Shown piece after piece: positions 43,043 to 53,244 of a stretch of 64,000 nucleotides of DNA; position 1 is the stretch's first letter; the number at the start of each line of letters is the position of its first letter. Position numbers and translations under genes: made by a program. Source of the stretch: Lepus europaeus (lineage: Eukaryota > Chordata > Mammalia > Lagomorpha > Leporidae); the NCBI RefSeq assembly GCF_033115175.1, contig NC_084837.1, forward strand, positions 63,325,266 to 63,389,265, written 5' to 3'. Below the pieces are notes generated by a model. The model searched no databases. It was not told the origin of the DNA and saw only the letters and a list, made by a program, of their open reading frames with translations.

Positions 43043-43866
43043 TAAGTCAGAACAGATCACATAAAAAGCAGGAGCCAAGACCTCAAGGGAACAATGAGCT
43101 ACTCTTCAGTTTCAGAGTAAGCACAGAAACCATCATTACACCTTGTGGTGTGAGGGCCTGAGGGAAGCTCCGACTAACAGGCAAGCAGACACAGCAGAAT
43201 AGTGGCCCACATACAGCAACACGAAACTAAACGGTCAGGAATCACTGCTCAAAACTGGCCAAGTCATTAGTTTAGTTCCTCTCCAAAGGATCTGGGCTTG
43301 TGTATTGAAGACCTCCCTTTCACTGGCATAAATCTCCAAACTAGAATATCCTAAAGAAAATAGAATGAAAACTAGAGGCTGTTATAGTCCAGGGATTTCC
43401 CATTTCTCTAAGGTCCCAGGGATGAGTGGCAAATCACACGTCTTTAGGTTTTTGGGGCACATCCTGCCCCCCTCCAGCTAAATGCCCTCTTGTCTTAGTC
43501 GACATGCTCATGGTAAAGGCAGAGATGTGATTGCTTATCCCACACCAAGTCTCCCATGTCAGACTTCTGAAAGATTTCCTAATTGCTCAAGCTTTTGAAT
43601 GTGCTATGGAGTATGGAACTTGTTTCTTATTTACAAGTTCTGGAGCAACTTGAGGAAAACGTAGTCCTAAAAAAACTAGGTTACTTTCTTTCAATGCTTT
43701 TATAGCTCACCAAACATTCCCATATACTGTACAAGCATTTTACAGGGGAAGTGGGCAGGAACGGGGCACCAGCACCACAGGAGAGATTTAAACACTCAAC
43801 AGATGAGGCCTGTTTCCTACAGGAGCTATGCATGGTGGTTTGAATTCAGCGCTTCCCTTCATGTAC
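43043..43866. other. SINE-free part of an EXD1 intron
   Basis: More than 800 bp without a SINE directly downstream (in gene sense) of exon G. No further exon was recognised. Confidence 0.5.
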
Positions 43867-43947
43867 CTGAGTGTCAAAGACATTGTTCAGCATAATTCCA
43901 TACTGATGAGAGAGGCAGTCAGAAAGCCAACGGCAGTCATGGATGAC
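43867..43947 (-). CDS. EXD1: EXD1 coding exon G (Exo II motif)
   Basis: The exon is 81 nt (27 codons, phase 0 to 0), with acceptor ...ctccttag and donor GTACAT. It reads VIHDCRWLSDCLSHQYG and then ...NNVFDTQ. The H-D pair (visible residues 172-173) corresponds to the Exo II aspartate of the DEDD fold and is retained. The donor has A at +5 and is weak. Skipping this exon would remove 27 residues without a frameshift. Confidence 0.96.
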
Positions 43948-44027
43948 CTAAGGAGTCAGAGCATGGAGACGACCATTAGAATCAGGCTGCTAATTCTACC
44001 AGCAGAGGAATCAAGGCACACACCTAC

Positions 44028-44132
44028 CTTTAAAATTCTCTTGTCTTCCAATATCATCTGAAGGCCATTGTTGAAAGCACGACGTCCCAAAAGGAAAATG
44101 TCAAATAAGTAAACTCGGCTATTTGAGGCCAC
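44028..44132 (-). CDS. EXD1: EXD1 coding exon F
   Basis: The exon is 105 nt (35 codons, phase 0 to 0), with acceptor ...ctgttgcag and donor GTAGGT. It reads VASNSRVYLFDIFLLG and then ...NNGLQMILEDKRILK, the beta-strand and helix segment between Exo I and Exo II. Only 80 nt of intron separate it from exon G. About 8 kb of repeat-filled intron separate it from exon E. Confidence 0.96.
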
Positions 44133-44271
44133 CTGCAACAGACCATGCATATACACTTATGACACTAAGGAAGAACTGGGGAGGGACACAAGGATCAGGA
44201 ATAAAAGGTGACAAAACATTCACTGTTAGGGAAACAGGCATTCAGTTGTTCTTTGGGAAAATAGATTTAAA

Positions 44272-44609
44272 TTGATTTTTAAAAAGATTTATTTATTTAT
44301 TTTAAGTCAGAGAGAGAGGAGTAGACAGAGAGAGAGAGAGAGAGAGAGATCTTATAACCACTGGTTCACTCCCCCAGATGGCTGCAATGGCCAGGGCTGA
44401 GCCAAGCTGAAGCAGGAGCCATGAGCTTCATCCGGGTCTCCTACATGGGTGCAGAGGCTCAAACACTTGGGCCATCTTACTCTGCTTTTCCCAGGCCATT
44501 AGCAAGAAGCTGGATCACAAGTGGAGCATCTGGGACTTGAACTGGCTGCCACACTGAATGCTGGCCTCACAAATGGCAGCTTAACCTGCTACTCCCCATC
44601 ATGAGCCCC
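44272..44609 (-). mobile_element. CSINE, CATATGG/old
   Basis: The copy runs from aaaaagatttatttatttat to ctactccccatcatgagccc. The flanks aaattgattttt and caagttgatttt suggest a decayed TSD. Confidence 0.85.
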
Positions 44610-44920
44610 TCAAGTTGATTTTGAAAGACAATCATTGTGATTTTCAAGAGGAGAAAAAAGCACACACTGCTGTTAATGTTAGTTTAATGGCTGTATTAAT
44701 ATGGAACCTGTTTTTAGGATAAGGGTCAATTTAGTGGGTCAAGCTCAGCTTTGTTTGCTGGCTCTGTTTAAATGAATGGAAAGGAATGGATAGTTTCTTT
44801 ACATATACATTTTGATGCATGTGTGTCTATTAGGTAACTATGTCAATCCAGTTTTTTCTTACTATAATATGGCAGTCAAAATTTTGTAGATCACTTTTAT
44901 AGACTACTTCTCATTTTTCT

Positions 44921-45018
44921 TTTTCTTTTTTTTTTTTTTTTGACAGGCAGAGTGGACAGTGAGAGAGAGACAGAGAGAAAGGTCTTCCTTTGCCGTTGGT
45001 TCACCCTCCAATCGGCCC
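44921..45018 (-). mobile_element. CSINE, young class, strongly 5' truncated
   Basis: Only the 3' part is present: a T-run, gacaggcagagtggacag and gccgttggttcaccctccaa, ending at tcgg. About 230 nt of body and head are missing. Confidence 0.9.
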
Positions 45019-45119
45019 TCACTTTTTACAGTTCCAACTTTAATGTCTATCAGTCTCATCTATGGCATTCTAATTGTGATATTGTGAAATATATCTTTGG
45101 TCTTTTTCCTGGTTTCTGG

Positions 45120-45808
45120 ATATAGAGCTTATAAAAAGCTGTGTCTTTTGTATGCTAATGAAATCACTGACATCTGGGGGCCCTAAGTAGATTTAGGATG
45201 CAGGGCTTGTTATAGGAAAGACCAAGGAATGGTCAGAGCGTTAGGACTTTTAGCCCTACCACCCCTCACCAACTTCTAGAGGGGAAGAGGCAGAAGGTCA
45301 AGTTGATCCCCGATGGCTGCTGATTTGATTAGTTGTTCCTCCTTAATGAAGCCTCCATAAAGACTCCAAAGGTCTTAGTGTGGAGGGTTTCTGGACAGCC
45401 GAGCATGTGGGGGTTCTTGGAGGGTGGCACAGCCCTGCTCCATAACCTCATTATATATATATTATATATATATCTTCCACCTGAGTATTCACTGGCATCC
45501 TTTATAATCAGTGGGCAAATATAAGCAAAGTGTTCCTTGAGCTCTGCAAGCTGTTTGATAAATTAACTGAACCTGTTGGGGGGGTTGTGTGAACCCAGAC
45601 TTATAGCTGGTTGGTCAGAAGCACAAGTCAGAACCGGTGATTATGACTAGTGTATGGGATTCAGCCCTCAACCTGTGGGGTCTGAACTATTTCCTAGTAG
45701 ACAGGGTTGGAATAGAACTGCACTGAGAGGACATCTCTCTGGCATCTGCTGGAGAATCACAGTAGAGCTGGGGGACAGGAAACCACCCCACATATCCCGG
45801 GCCCCGGG
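45120..45808 (+). mobile_element. Old retroviral LTR relic in EXD1 intron, family uncertain
   Basis: The sequence gaagcctccataaagactcc, gcatgtgggggttcttggag, gctggttggtcagaagcaca and caacctgtggggtctgaact follows a well-known mammalian LTR. No coding part is present. It contains an AT run at 45,451-45,473. Confidence 0.65.
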
Positions 45809-45835
45809 GGAGGCTGTGCTGAGTAGAGAATAGGA

Positions 45836-46067
45836 GGCATTTTCCCTAATGGTTGAGACACCTGCGTTTGATTCTCACATCCAGCTCCTAACTCCAGCTT
45901 CCTGTTAATGCAGACCCTGGGAGGCAGTGGTCATGACTCAAGTAATTGGGTCCTTGCCACTCACATAGGAGGGCTGCATTGTGGTCCTGGCTCCTAGCTT
46001 TGACCATGCCTAACCTTGGTTGGTGCAGGTATTGAGGACTGAAGACTGAACTATGAATGGGCTTGCT
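45836..46067 (+). mobile_element. CSINE, old class
   Basis: The copy runs from ggcattttccctaatggttg through ttcctgttaatgcagaccct to tgaactatgaatggg. The tail is lost. Confidence 0.75.
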
Positions 46068-46081
46068 TGCTTGCTTTTAAA

Positions 46082-46380
46082 AATAAGATTTCATTTATTT
46101 ATTTGAGAGGTAGAGCTACAGACACAGAGAGGTCTTCCATCTGCTCGTTCACTCCCCAAATGGCCTCAATGGCCAGAGTCAGGCCAGTCTCAAGCCAGGA
46201 ACCAGGTCTTTCATGTGTGTGCAGGGGCCCAAGCAATTGAGCCATCTTCTGCTGCTTTCCCAGGCCATAAGCAGAGAGCTGGATAGGAAGAGTAGCTGCC
46301 AAGACATGAACTGGTAGTGCCCACATGGGATGCTGGCACCTTAGGAGGAGGCTTAGCCTACTACACCACAGTGCCAGCCC
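46082..46380 (-). mobile_element. CSINE, CATATGG class
   Basis: The copy runs from ataagatttcatttatttat to the head accacagtgccagccc. Confidence 0.87.
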
Positions 46381-46641
46381 AGGGCTTTCTTTCTGTCTCT
46401 CTCCCCAGATGCCTGCAATAGTTGGGGCAGGGCCAAGCGAAGCAAAGAGCCTGGAACTTAGTCCTGGTTTCCTACATAGGAGACAGGGATACAAGTACCT
46501 GAGCCACCACCTGCTGCCTCCCCAGGCAAATATTAGCTGGAAGCTGGGATTGGAACTAGAGCTAGAGCTTGAATCACTGACCCCAGTATTGGATATGGGC
46601 ATCCCAAGCAGTGTCTTAGCCACTGCACTAAACACCTGTTC
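46381..46641 (-). mobile_element. CSINE, old class, tail shortened
   Basis: The copy runs from ttctgtctctctccccagat to actgcactaaacacctgtt. It abuts the previous copy. Confidence 0.75.
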
Positions 46642-46657
46642 CAGTTTCTAAATTTTT

Positions 46658-47007
46658 ATATATTATATATATATTTTATCTTTTTTTTTTTTTTTTGACA
46701 GGCAGAGAGGATAGTGAGAGAGAGAGAGAGACAGAGAGAAAGGTCTTCCTTTTTGCCGTTGGTTCACCCTCCAATGGCCGCTGCGGCCGGCGCATCTTGC
46801 TGATCCGAAGCCAGGAGCCAGGTGCTTCTCCTGGTCTCCCAAGTGGGTGCAGGGCCCAAGTACTTGGGCCATCTTCCACTTCCTTTCCAGGCCCACTAGA
46901 AGGAAGCTGATTGGGGTAGAACAGCCAGGACTTGAACTCTTGCTCTGATATGGAATAAGTGCATCACAAGAGAGGGCTTAATCTACTGCACCACAGTGCA
47001 GTCCCCC
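46658..47007 (-). mobile_element. Chimeric CSINE (young 3' half, old 5' half), ladder unit 1
   Basis: The 3' half (gacaggcagagaggatagtg to caagtacttgggccatc) is young type. From about 46,875 to the head (ttgctctgatatggaataa, accacagtgcagtcccc) it is old type. It is bounded by agtttctaaattttt and agtttctaattttt. Confidence 0.85.
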
Positions 47008-47021
47008 AGTTTCTAATTTTT

Positions 47022-47374
47022 CTAAAAAGATTTATTTATTTTATTTGAAAGGCCAAGTTACAGAAGGAGAGAGAGATACAGAGAGAGCGAGCCAGAGAGA
47101 AAGAGACAGAGAGATCTTCCATCTGCTGGTTCACTCCCCAAATGGCCACAATAGCCAAGGCTGGGCCAGGCAGAAGCCAGGAGCCAGGAGCTTCTTCTGG
47201 GTTTCACACATGGGTGCAGGGCCCAAGCACTTGGGCCATCTTCCACTGCTTTGCCAGACACATTCTCAGGGAGATAGATCAGAAGTGGAACAGGCTATAA
47301 TCAAACTGAAGCCCATATGGGATACTGGCGATGCAGATGGCAGCTTAACACACTGTGCCACAGCACTGGCCCCA
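47022..47374 (-). mobile_element. CSINE, CATATGG class, ladder unit 2
   Basis: The copy runs from aaaagatttatttattttat to the head gccacagcactggcccc. It is bounded by agtttctaattttt (47,008-47,021) and agtttctattttt (47,375-47,387). Confidence 0.92.
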
Positions 47375-47387
47375 AGTTTCTATTTTT

Positions 47388-48071
47388 TTAAAGATTTATT
47401 TATTTACTTGAAAGTCAGAGCTCAGGTTGGCGCTGTGGTGCAGTGGGTTAACACCCTGGCCTGAAGTGCCGGCATTCCCATATGGGCGCCAGTTCGAGAC
47501 CCGGCTGCTCCACTTCCAATCCAGCTCTCTACAATGGCCTGGGAAAGCAGTAGAAGATGGTCCAAGTCCTTGAGCCCCTGCACCCACGTGGGAGACCCAG
47601 AAGAAGCTCCTGGCTCCTGGCTTCGGATTGGCACAGCTCCGGCCGTTGTGGCTATCTGGGGAGTGAACCATCGAATGGAAGACCTCTCTCTCTCTGCCTC
47701 TTCTTCTGTCTGTGTATCTCTGACTTGCAAATAAATAAATCTTTAAAAAAAAAAAAGAAAAGAAAGAAAGAGTTACACAGAGAGAGGAGAGGCAGAGAGA
47801 GAGAGAGGTCTTCCATCCAATGGTTCACTCCCCAATCTGCGGCAATGGCGAGGAGCTGCGCTGATGGGAAGCCAAGAGCCAGGAGCTTCTTCTGGGTCTC
47901 CCACTTGGGTGCAGGGGCCCAAGGACTTGGGCCATCTTCTACTGCTTTTCCAGGCCATTGCAGAGAGCTGGTTTGGAAGTGGAGCAGCTGGGTCTCGAAC
48001 TGGCACCCATATGGGATGCCGGCGCTTCAGGCCAGAGTGTTAACCCGCTGCACCACAGCGCCAGCCCCCCA
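47388..48071 (-). mobile_element. CSINE, CATATGG class, ladder unit 3, split by a sense copy
   Basis: The tail aaagatttatttatttactt resumes near 47,770 with agttacacagagagaggag and ends at the head accacagcgccagccc. It is bounded by agtttctattttt and agtttctaattttt (48,072-48,085). Confidence 0.92.
47420..47769 (+). mobile_element. CSINE, CATATGG class, nested opposite orientation
   Basis: The copy runs from tcaggttggcgctgtggtgc to caaataaataaatctttaaa, followed by a short (GAAA)n. The host tail provides the site. Confidence 0.93.
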
Positions 48072-48226
48072 AGTTTCTAATTTTTAATCATTAATGACCA
48101 GGTTGTCACACATGATTTTTTTCTTTTATATTCTGAATTATTTACGATAAATTCCTAAAAGTGGTCTGAGGAGTAGATCAGAGGATACGGAACATTATGA
48201 TTTTTTTCTTTTAAAATTTTTATTTG

Positions 48227-48504
48227 TGGGGCTGGCATTGTGGTGTAATGGGTTAACTTGCTGCCTGCAATGCCGGCATCCCATATGGCCAATGGTTCGA
48301 GTTTTGGCTGCTCTACTTCCGATCCAGCTCTCTGGTAATGGCCTAGGAAAAGCAGCAGAGGGTGGCCCAAGTATGTGGACCCCTGCTACCCATGCAGGAC
48401 ACCTCAATGAAGCTCCTGGCTCCTGGCTTCAGCCTGCCTCAGCGTTAGCTCAGCATTAGCCGTTGAGGCCATCTTGGGAGCGAATCAGCAGATGGTTTTC
48501 TCTG

Positions 48505-48535
<31 letters not shown>

Positions 48536-48917
48536 TTTTTTTTTGACAGGCAGAGTGGACAGTGAGAGAGAGAGAGAAAGGTCCTCCTTTTCCATTGGTT
48601 CACCCCCCAATGGCCGCTGCGGCTGGCGCACCACGCTGATCCGAAGCCAGGAGCCAGGTACTTCTCCTGGTCTCCCAGGCGGGTGCAGGGCCCAAGGATT
48701 TGGGCCATCCTCCACTGCACTCCCTGGCCACAGCAGAGAGCTGGACTGGAAAAGGAGCAACCAGGACAGTATCCAGCGCCCCAACCAGGACTAGAACCCG
48801 GTGTGCCGGCGCCGCAGGCGGAGGATTAGCCTATTGAGCCGTGGCACCAGCCTTCTCTGTCTCTTTAACTCTGACTTTCAAATAAATAAATAAATCTTAA
48901 ACAAACAAAAAAAAAAA
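48227..48917 (+). mobile_element. CSINE, split in its CT-rich tail
   Basis: The body 48,227-48,497 resumes at 48,865 with ttaactctgactttcaaata and aataaataaatctt. Confidence 0.92.
48510..48852 (-). mobile_element. CSINE, young class, nested
   Basis: A (TC)n and T-run with gacaggcagagtggacagtg lead to the head gccgtggcaccagcc. The TSD ttctctgtctct is at 48,498-48,509 and 48,853-48,864. Confidence 0.93.
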
Positions 48918-49814
48918 AAAAAAGAAAGAAAACTGTAGGAAACGCTAACAGGAAGGAAGCAGATCAGGCAAAACAAAACAGAGCAAACGAGCAGCAAAAA
49001 TAAATTAAAGTTGCCAGATAGACAAGTAAGCAGCTGGAAGCAGGGGGCAGGCCTGAGGGTCTGTACAAGGTGAAGCAAGCCCCTAGCTTATGTTCACCCA
49101 TCCCCCTCCCACTGAGGACAGAACATACATTCTCTGAATGAATCCAACCTTGGAGCTCTGGAAGACACAGGGAGACAAGAGTTTGGTAGTAGACTGAAAT
49201 ATCAACATCCACACGCTAGACCTCTTTCCTTGTAGCTTCTGGACCTGAGAACTTCAGCTTGCATGGGAGCAGGAGGCAGAGGGCTCCAGGAAAGACTGCT
49301 TCCCGACAAAAATGCAGCACAGGGGAGCAGGACAGATTTAAGCTTGTGGGAAGCTATAACCGATCCTTGAAGATATGAGAAGGCTTAGTCACAGATGCAA
49401 AGAAAACGAAGCTAATAAAATGAAGCAATTTTTAATTCTGTGAAAACAAAAACAGTTGTTCAAGAAAAGAAACAGTTCTACTTGGCTCTGCTGGGAATAA
49501 TAGTCACAGAGTCATAGTAACATTTACCCTGGATTCTGTCTTAAACAAAAACCGGGATGCAACAGTCTAGGAAGGTGAGGGTGCTGTCCAGGAGCTCAAC
49601 CTTTATTTACCATAACAAAAGTTAACATAATTTGTAAAACAGATGAATTAAGCATGCCCTGAGAAATAGGAAATGAGTTGAAACAAAGGTTAAACTAATT
49701 GCCTCTGCAAATGGAATGTTTGTCAAAGTGTTTTGTACATTTGTACATTGTCCAGTGCCTCACAAATACCCTTTGTGTTAAGAACCCTGTAAACAAGATT
49801 CTAACAAAAACATA
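48918..49814. other. SINE-free part of an EXD1 intron
   Basis: About 900 bp of mixed sequence with no exon or named repeat that I can see. Confidence 0.45.
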
Positions 49815-50122
49815 GGGGGCAGGCCTTTGGCACAGCTGTTAAATTGCCATTTGGGAAGCCTGCATCCCATTTTGGAGTCCCTTGGGTTCAAGTTCCAGCT
49901 CCAATTTCAATCCAGCTTCCTGCTAACGTACACCTTGGGAGGCACAGGTGATGGCTCAACTACTTGGTTGTGGGAGACCTGGATGGAATTCCAGGCTCCT
50001 GGTTTCCAACTGGTCCAGCCCAAGCTGTTGGAAGCATCTGGGGAGATGGAAGATCTATTCCCCTACCCCCCACCACCATGTGTCTGCCTTTCAAGTAAGT
50101 AAATACATATATGAAAATAACT
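49815..50122 (+). mobile_element. CSINE, old class
   Basis: The copy runs from agggggcaggcctttggcac to caagtaagtaaatacatata. Confidence 0.83.
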
Positions 50123-50196
50123 TTTTTTAAATGTGGTATCTGTGAAGAGGTAAGTGGGTTGGAGATTTTTCTTTTCTCATAAAAATCGACCATTTG

Positions 50197-50523
50197 AGGG
50201 GCAGGTGCTGTGTTGTAATGGGCTAAGCCTCCACCTGTGGCGCCAGCATCCCCTATGGGAACTTGTTGGTGTCCTGGCTGCTCCTCTTCCGATCCAGCTC
50301 TCTGGTATGGCCTGGGAAAGCAGCAGAACTTGGCTTAAGGTGCTAGGGCCCCTGCACCACATGGGAGACCCAGAAGAAGCTCTGGTTCCTGGCTTCGGAT
50401 TGGCTCAGCTCCGGCCATTGCGGCCATTTGGGGAGTGAACCAGCAGATGGAAGACCTTTCTCTCTGTCTTGTAGTGCTACCTCTCAAATAAATAAATAAA
50501 TAAATAAAATATTTTTTAAAAAA
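50197..50523 (+). mobile_element. CSINE, CATATGG-related, first of a head-to-tail pair
   Basis: The copy runs from aggggcaggtgctgtgttgt to aaataaataaataaataaat. The next copy follows with almost no spacer. Confidence 0.92.
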
Positions 50524-50525
50524 TC

Positions 50526-50865
50526 TGGGGCCAGCACTGTGGCTTATTGGGTGAGGCTGCTGCCTGTAGTGCCGGCATCCCATATGGGTGCCAGTTCTAG
50601 TCCTGGCTGCTCCACTTCCGATCCAGCTCTGTGCTATGGCCTGGAAAAGCAGAAGATGGCCCAAGTCCTTGGGCCCCTGCACCTGTGTGGGAGACCTAGC
50701 GGAAGCTCCTGGCTCCTGGCTTTGGATTGGCACAGCTTCAGCTGTTGTAGCCAATTGGGGAGTGAACCAATGGATGGAAGACCCCTCTCTCTCTGCCTCT
50801 ACCTCTCCTTCTCTCTCTGTGTACTCAAACTTTCAAATAAATAAATAAAAAATCTTTAAAACATT
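50526..50865 (+). mobile_element. CSINE, CATATGG class, second of a head-to-tail pair
   Basis: The copy runs from tggggccagcactgtggctt to aaataaataaataaaaaatc. The motif catttga occurs before the first copy (50,190) and after the second (50,869). Confidence 0.93.
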
Positions 50866-51785
50866 TAACATTTGACTGCTTTTAATACATAGTACATGTG
50901 ATACTTTCATTAAAAATAATAAATACATGGCCAAGGACCTCATTGGGAAAACTGTGCCCGCTAATTTGCTTCCAGCAATAAAGAAGACTGCTATAACCAA
51001 GTAAGTAGCTGTCCCCATTGGTCCCTAGAAAACCTGAGAGGACAAACTAGAAATAACCTAGACTCTCATAGGCCTGTGTTACTGGGAAGTTCATCCTTTT
51101 CTTTCGATAGAAGTTTTAGTTTGTTTTAAGCAACTTGCATTTGTGCTGCTAACTCAAACCTGGTCATCTAAAGCTCAGGTTTGCCCAGTGAGTGCATGGA
51201 CCAAGACAAGGCACTCTAATATCTCAGCAAAACTAGGCTCAGACATCGCTACTGCTTCCTCTTGGAAAAGGTGGACATTCTAGAAGGGAGGAGCTCCACA
51301 CAGCAGACTGCCAACACTAATACACAATCTTCCTTCGGTAAATGCAGGTAGGTCCTGACTCAGAGCACAGAAGCACGGATGGAGGAGGCAGCCTGCTATC
51401 TCGGGCACCCTCAAACACAGGCTGCTGGTTTTGACTCAGAGCTGGCTACTCATTCTCTAGTCATTCCAAGTCTACCATACATTTCTCAATTGACATCTTC
51501 AGGTCCAGGGAAACCAAAATGATTTGGCTGGAACCTGCAGAGGAAAGCTGTGACTCCAGAAGGAAAGAGAAGAAACTATTGGTAATGGAAGGCTACAGAC
51601 AGAGCTAGGGGAGAAAACCTCTAACATGAGCCTATGAGATGGCAACGATGGCCACCAAGGTGAAGCCAACAGAAGACAGAAGCCCTTTCCTTCTGGAAAG
51701 AATAAATTTCACATGAGAAGAATGAAGGACATTCCAGGCAGTTCACAGAACGATGACACTGATGTGACAGAGAGAAGAAAAACTG
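50866..51785. other. SINE-free part of an EXD1 intron
   Basis: About 900 bp with no recognised exon or repeat. Confidence 0.45.
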
Positions 51786-52098
51786 AATGCAGGCAGTTGG
51801 CCTAGTGGTTATGGTGCTGCTGGGACATCTGCAGCCTACATCAGAGTACTTGGGTTTGAGTCCCAGCTCTGTTCCCAATTCAACCTTCCTGCTAAAACGA
51901 ACCCTGGGAGGCAGTAGGTGATGGCTCAGTCAGTTGGGATCCTGCTAACCAAGTGGGAAACCTAGACTGGATTCTTAGCTCTTAGCTTCATTGTGGCCCT
52001 CCTGGCTTTTGTAAGCACTTAGGAAATGAGACAGCGGATGGGAGCCATCTGTGTGTGTGTCTCTCTCTCTGCCTCTCAAAATACATTTTAAAAACCAA
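51786..52098 (+). mobile_element. CSINE, old class, 48 bp from exon E donor
   Basis: The copy runs from tgcaggcagttggcctagtg to ctctcaaaatacattttaaa. Confidence 0.85.
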
Positions 52099-52145
52099 TC
52101 AATCAGTGAATCATATGTCAAAATAAAATTCAAATATTCTTTTAC

Positions 52146-52232
52146 CTGAAGCCAGCACAGTTTCCCATGACGACAGACGTTAGCTCCTTCCACCGCCACA
52201 CTCAGGACACTCTGCTTCTTGATGTGAAGCAT
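52146..52232 (-). CDS. EXD1: EXD1 coding exon E (Exo I motif region, degenerate)
   Basis: The exon is 87 nt (29 codons, phase 0 to 0), with acceptor ...ggtgggaaaccag-like sequence ending CAG at 52,235-52,233 and donor GTAAAA. It starts MLHIKKQSVLSVAVEG and ends KLCWLQ. In active DEDD nucleases the position before the Glu carries the first catalytic D-x-E. Here it reads A-V-E (visible residues 118-120), so the first catalytic Asp is missing. The donor lacks the usual G at +5. Confidence 0.94.
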
Positions 52233-52329
52233 CTGGTGGGAAAAGGAGGAAGCTCCAGGGAATAAGCACTGGCACTGTACACCATGAATGGCACAAGGAA
52301 AGTGGCCAGTGGTAAACAAAGTGGATTGT

Positions 52330-53030
52330 GGTTTTAAAATTTTACCATATTTGACCAATATTTCAAAATGACAATTAATAACAAATGTTGGCAAGGATGT
52401 GGAGAAATTAGAGTCTTTACATACTGCTGGTAGGAATGTAAAATGGCATAGCAGCACAGGAAAATAGTTCATTCATTCCTGAAAAAGTTACACTTAGAGT
52501 TATTGTCTGATCCAGCACTTTTACTCCTAGGTATCCATCCTAGAGGAATAAGAACATGTGCGCACAAGAACTTGAATGTGAATGCTCATAGCACCATTAT
52601 TCACAATAGCCAAAAAGCATGGACCACTCAAATGTCCATTAAATGGTATGTGCATACTGTAGGATATAGTGTGCATCCAATAGAATATTGTTTGGCAATA
52701 AAAAGAAGTGAAATACTGATACAAGGTACAATTTAGATGAACATTGAAAACAATATGCTAAGTAAACAAAGCTGACCACTAATGATCACATCCTATTTAG
52801 ATGAAATGTCCTGAACAGACAAACCCATAGAGACAGAAAATAGATTAATGGTGGCCAGGGGCTGAGATGGGTTTGGAGTGATGCCTAGAGGTTTCCTTCT
52901 AGGGTATCAAAGATGTTGTCAAGTTCATTATGGTGGTGGAGGTACAACTCTGGTGATGGTGTTTTTGCTGAAGCTTTACATTTTAAATGGGTGAATTCTA
53001 TGACATGTGCATTCTTTCTCAACAAAGCTT
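52330..53030 (+). mobile_element. L1 relic, 3'UTR to end
   Basis: The sequence aaggatgtggagaaattaga, gctggtaggaatgtaaaatg, attcacaatagccaaaaagc, ggtggccaggggctgagatg and tctcaacaaagcttttaaa is a nearly continuous old L1 3' end. It begins about 100 bp to the right of exon E. Confidence 0.9.
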
Positions 53031-53244
53031 TTAAAAAACACCTGTTGAAAGCTAACTGTCCCTTTAAAAACACACTCGTGCACACACAAGCATCAGCTTG
53101 CATGCATCTAAACAGAAAGCTGCATATCTCTCCTGCAGCCACCTGGGAACCTTACTCCAGGCCGAATGATAAACTAGTGTGAGTGCATGCTCACAGAGAA
53201 ATTGCCTACATACAGGGAATGAATCAGAGTGGTCTTTTTAAAAT

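Noticed and set aside
45451-45473. AT-repeat as a possible promoter or origin
   Set aside because: It is a short TATATA run inside an LTR relic without supporting signals.
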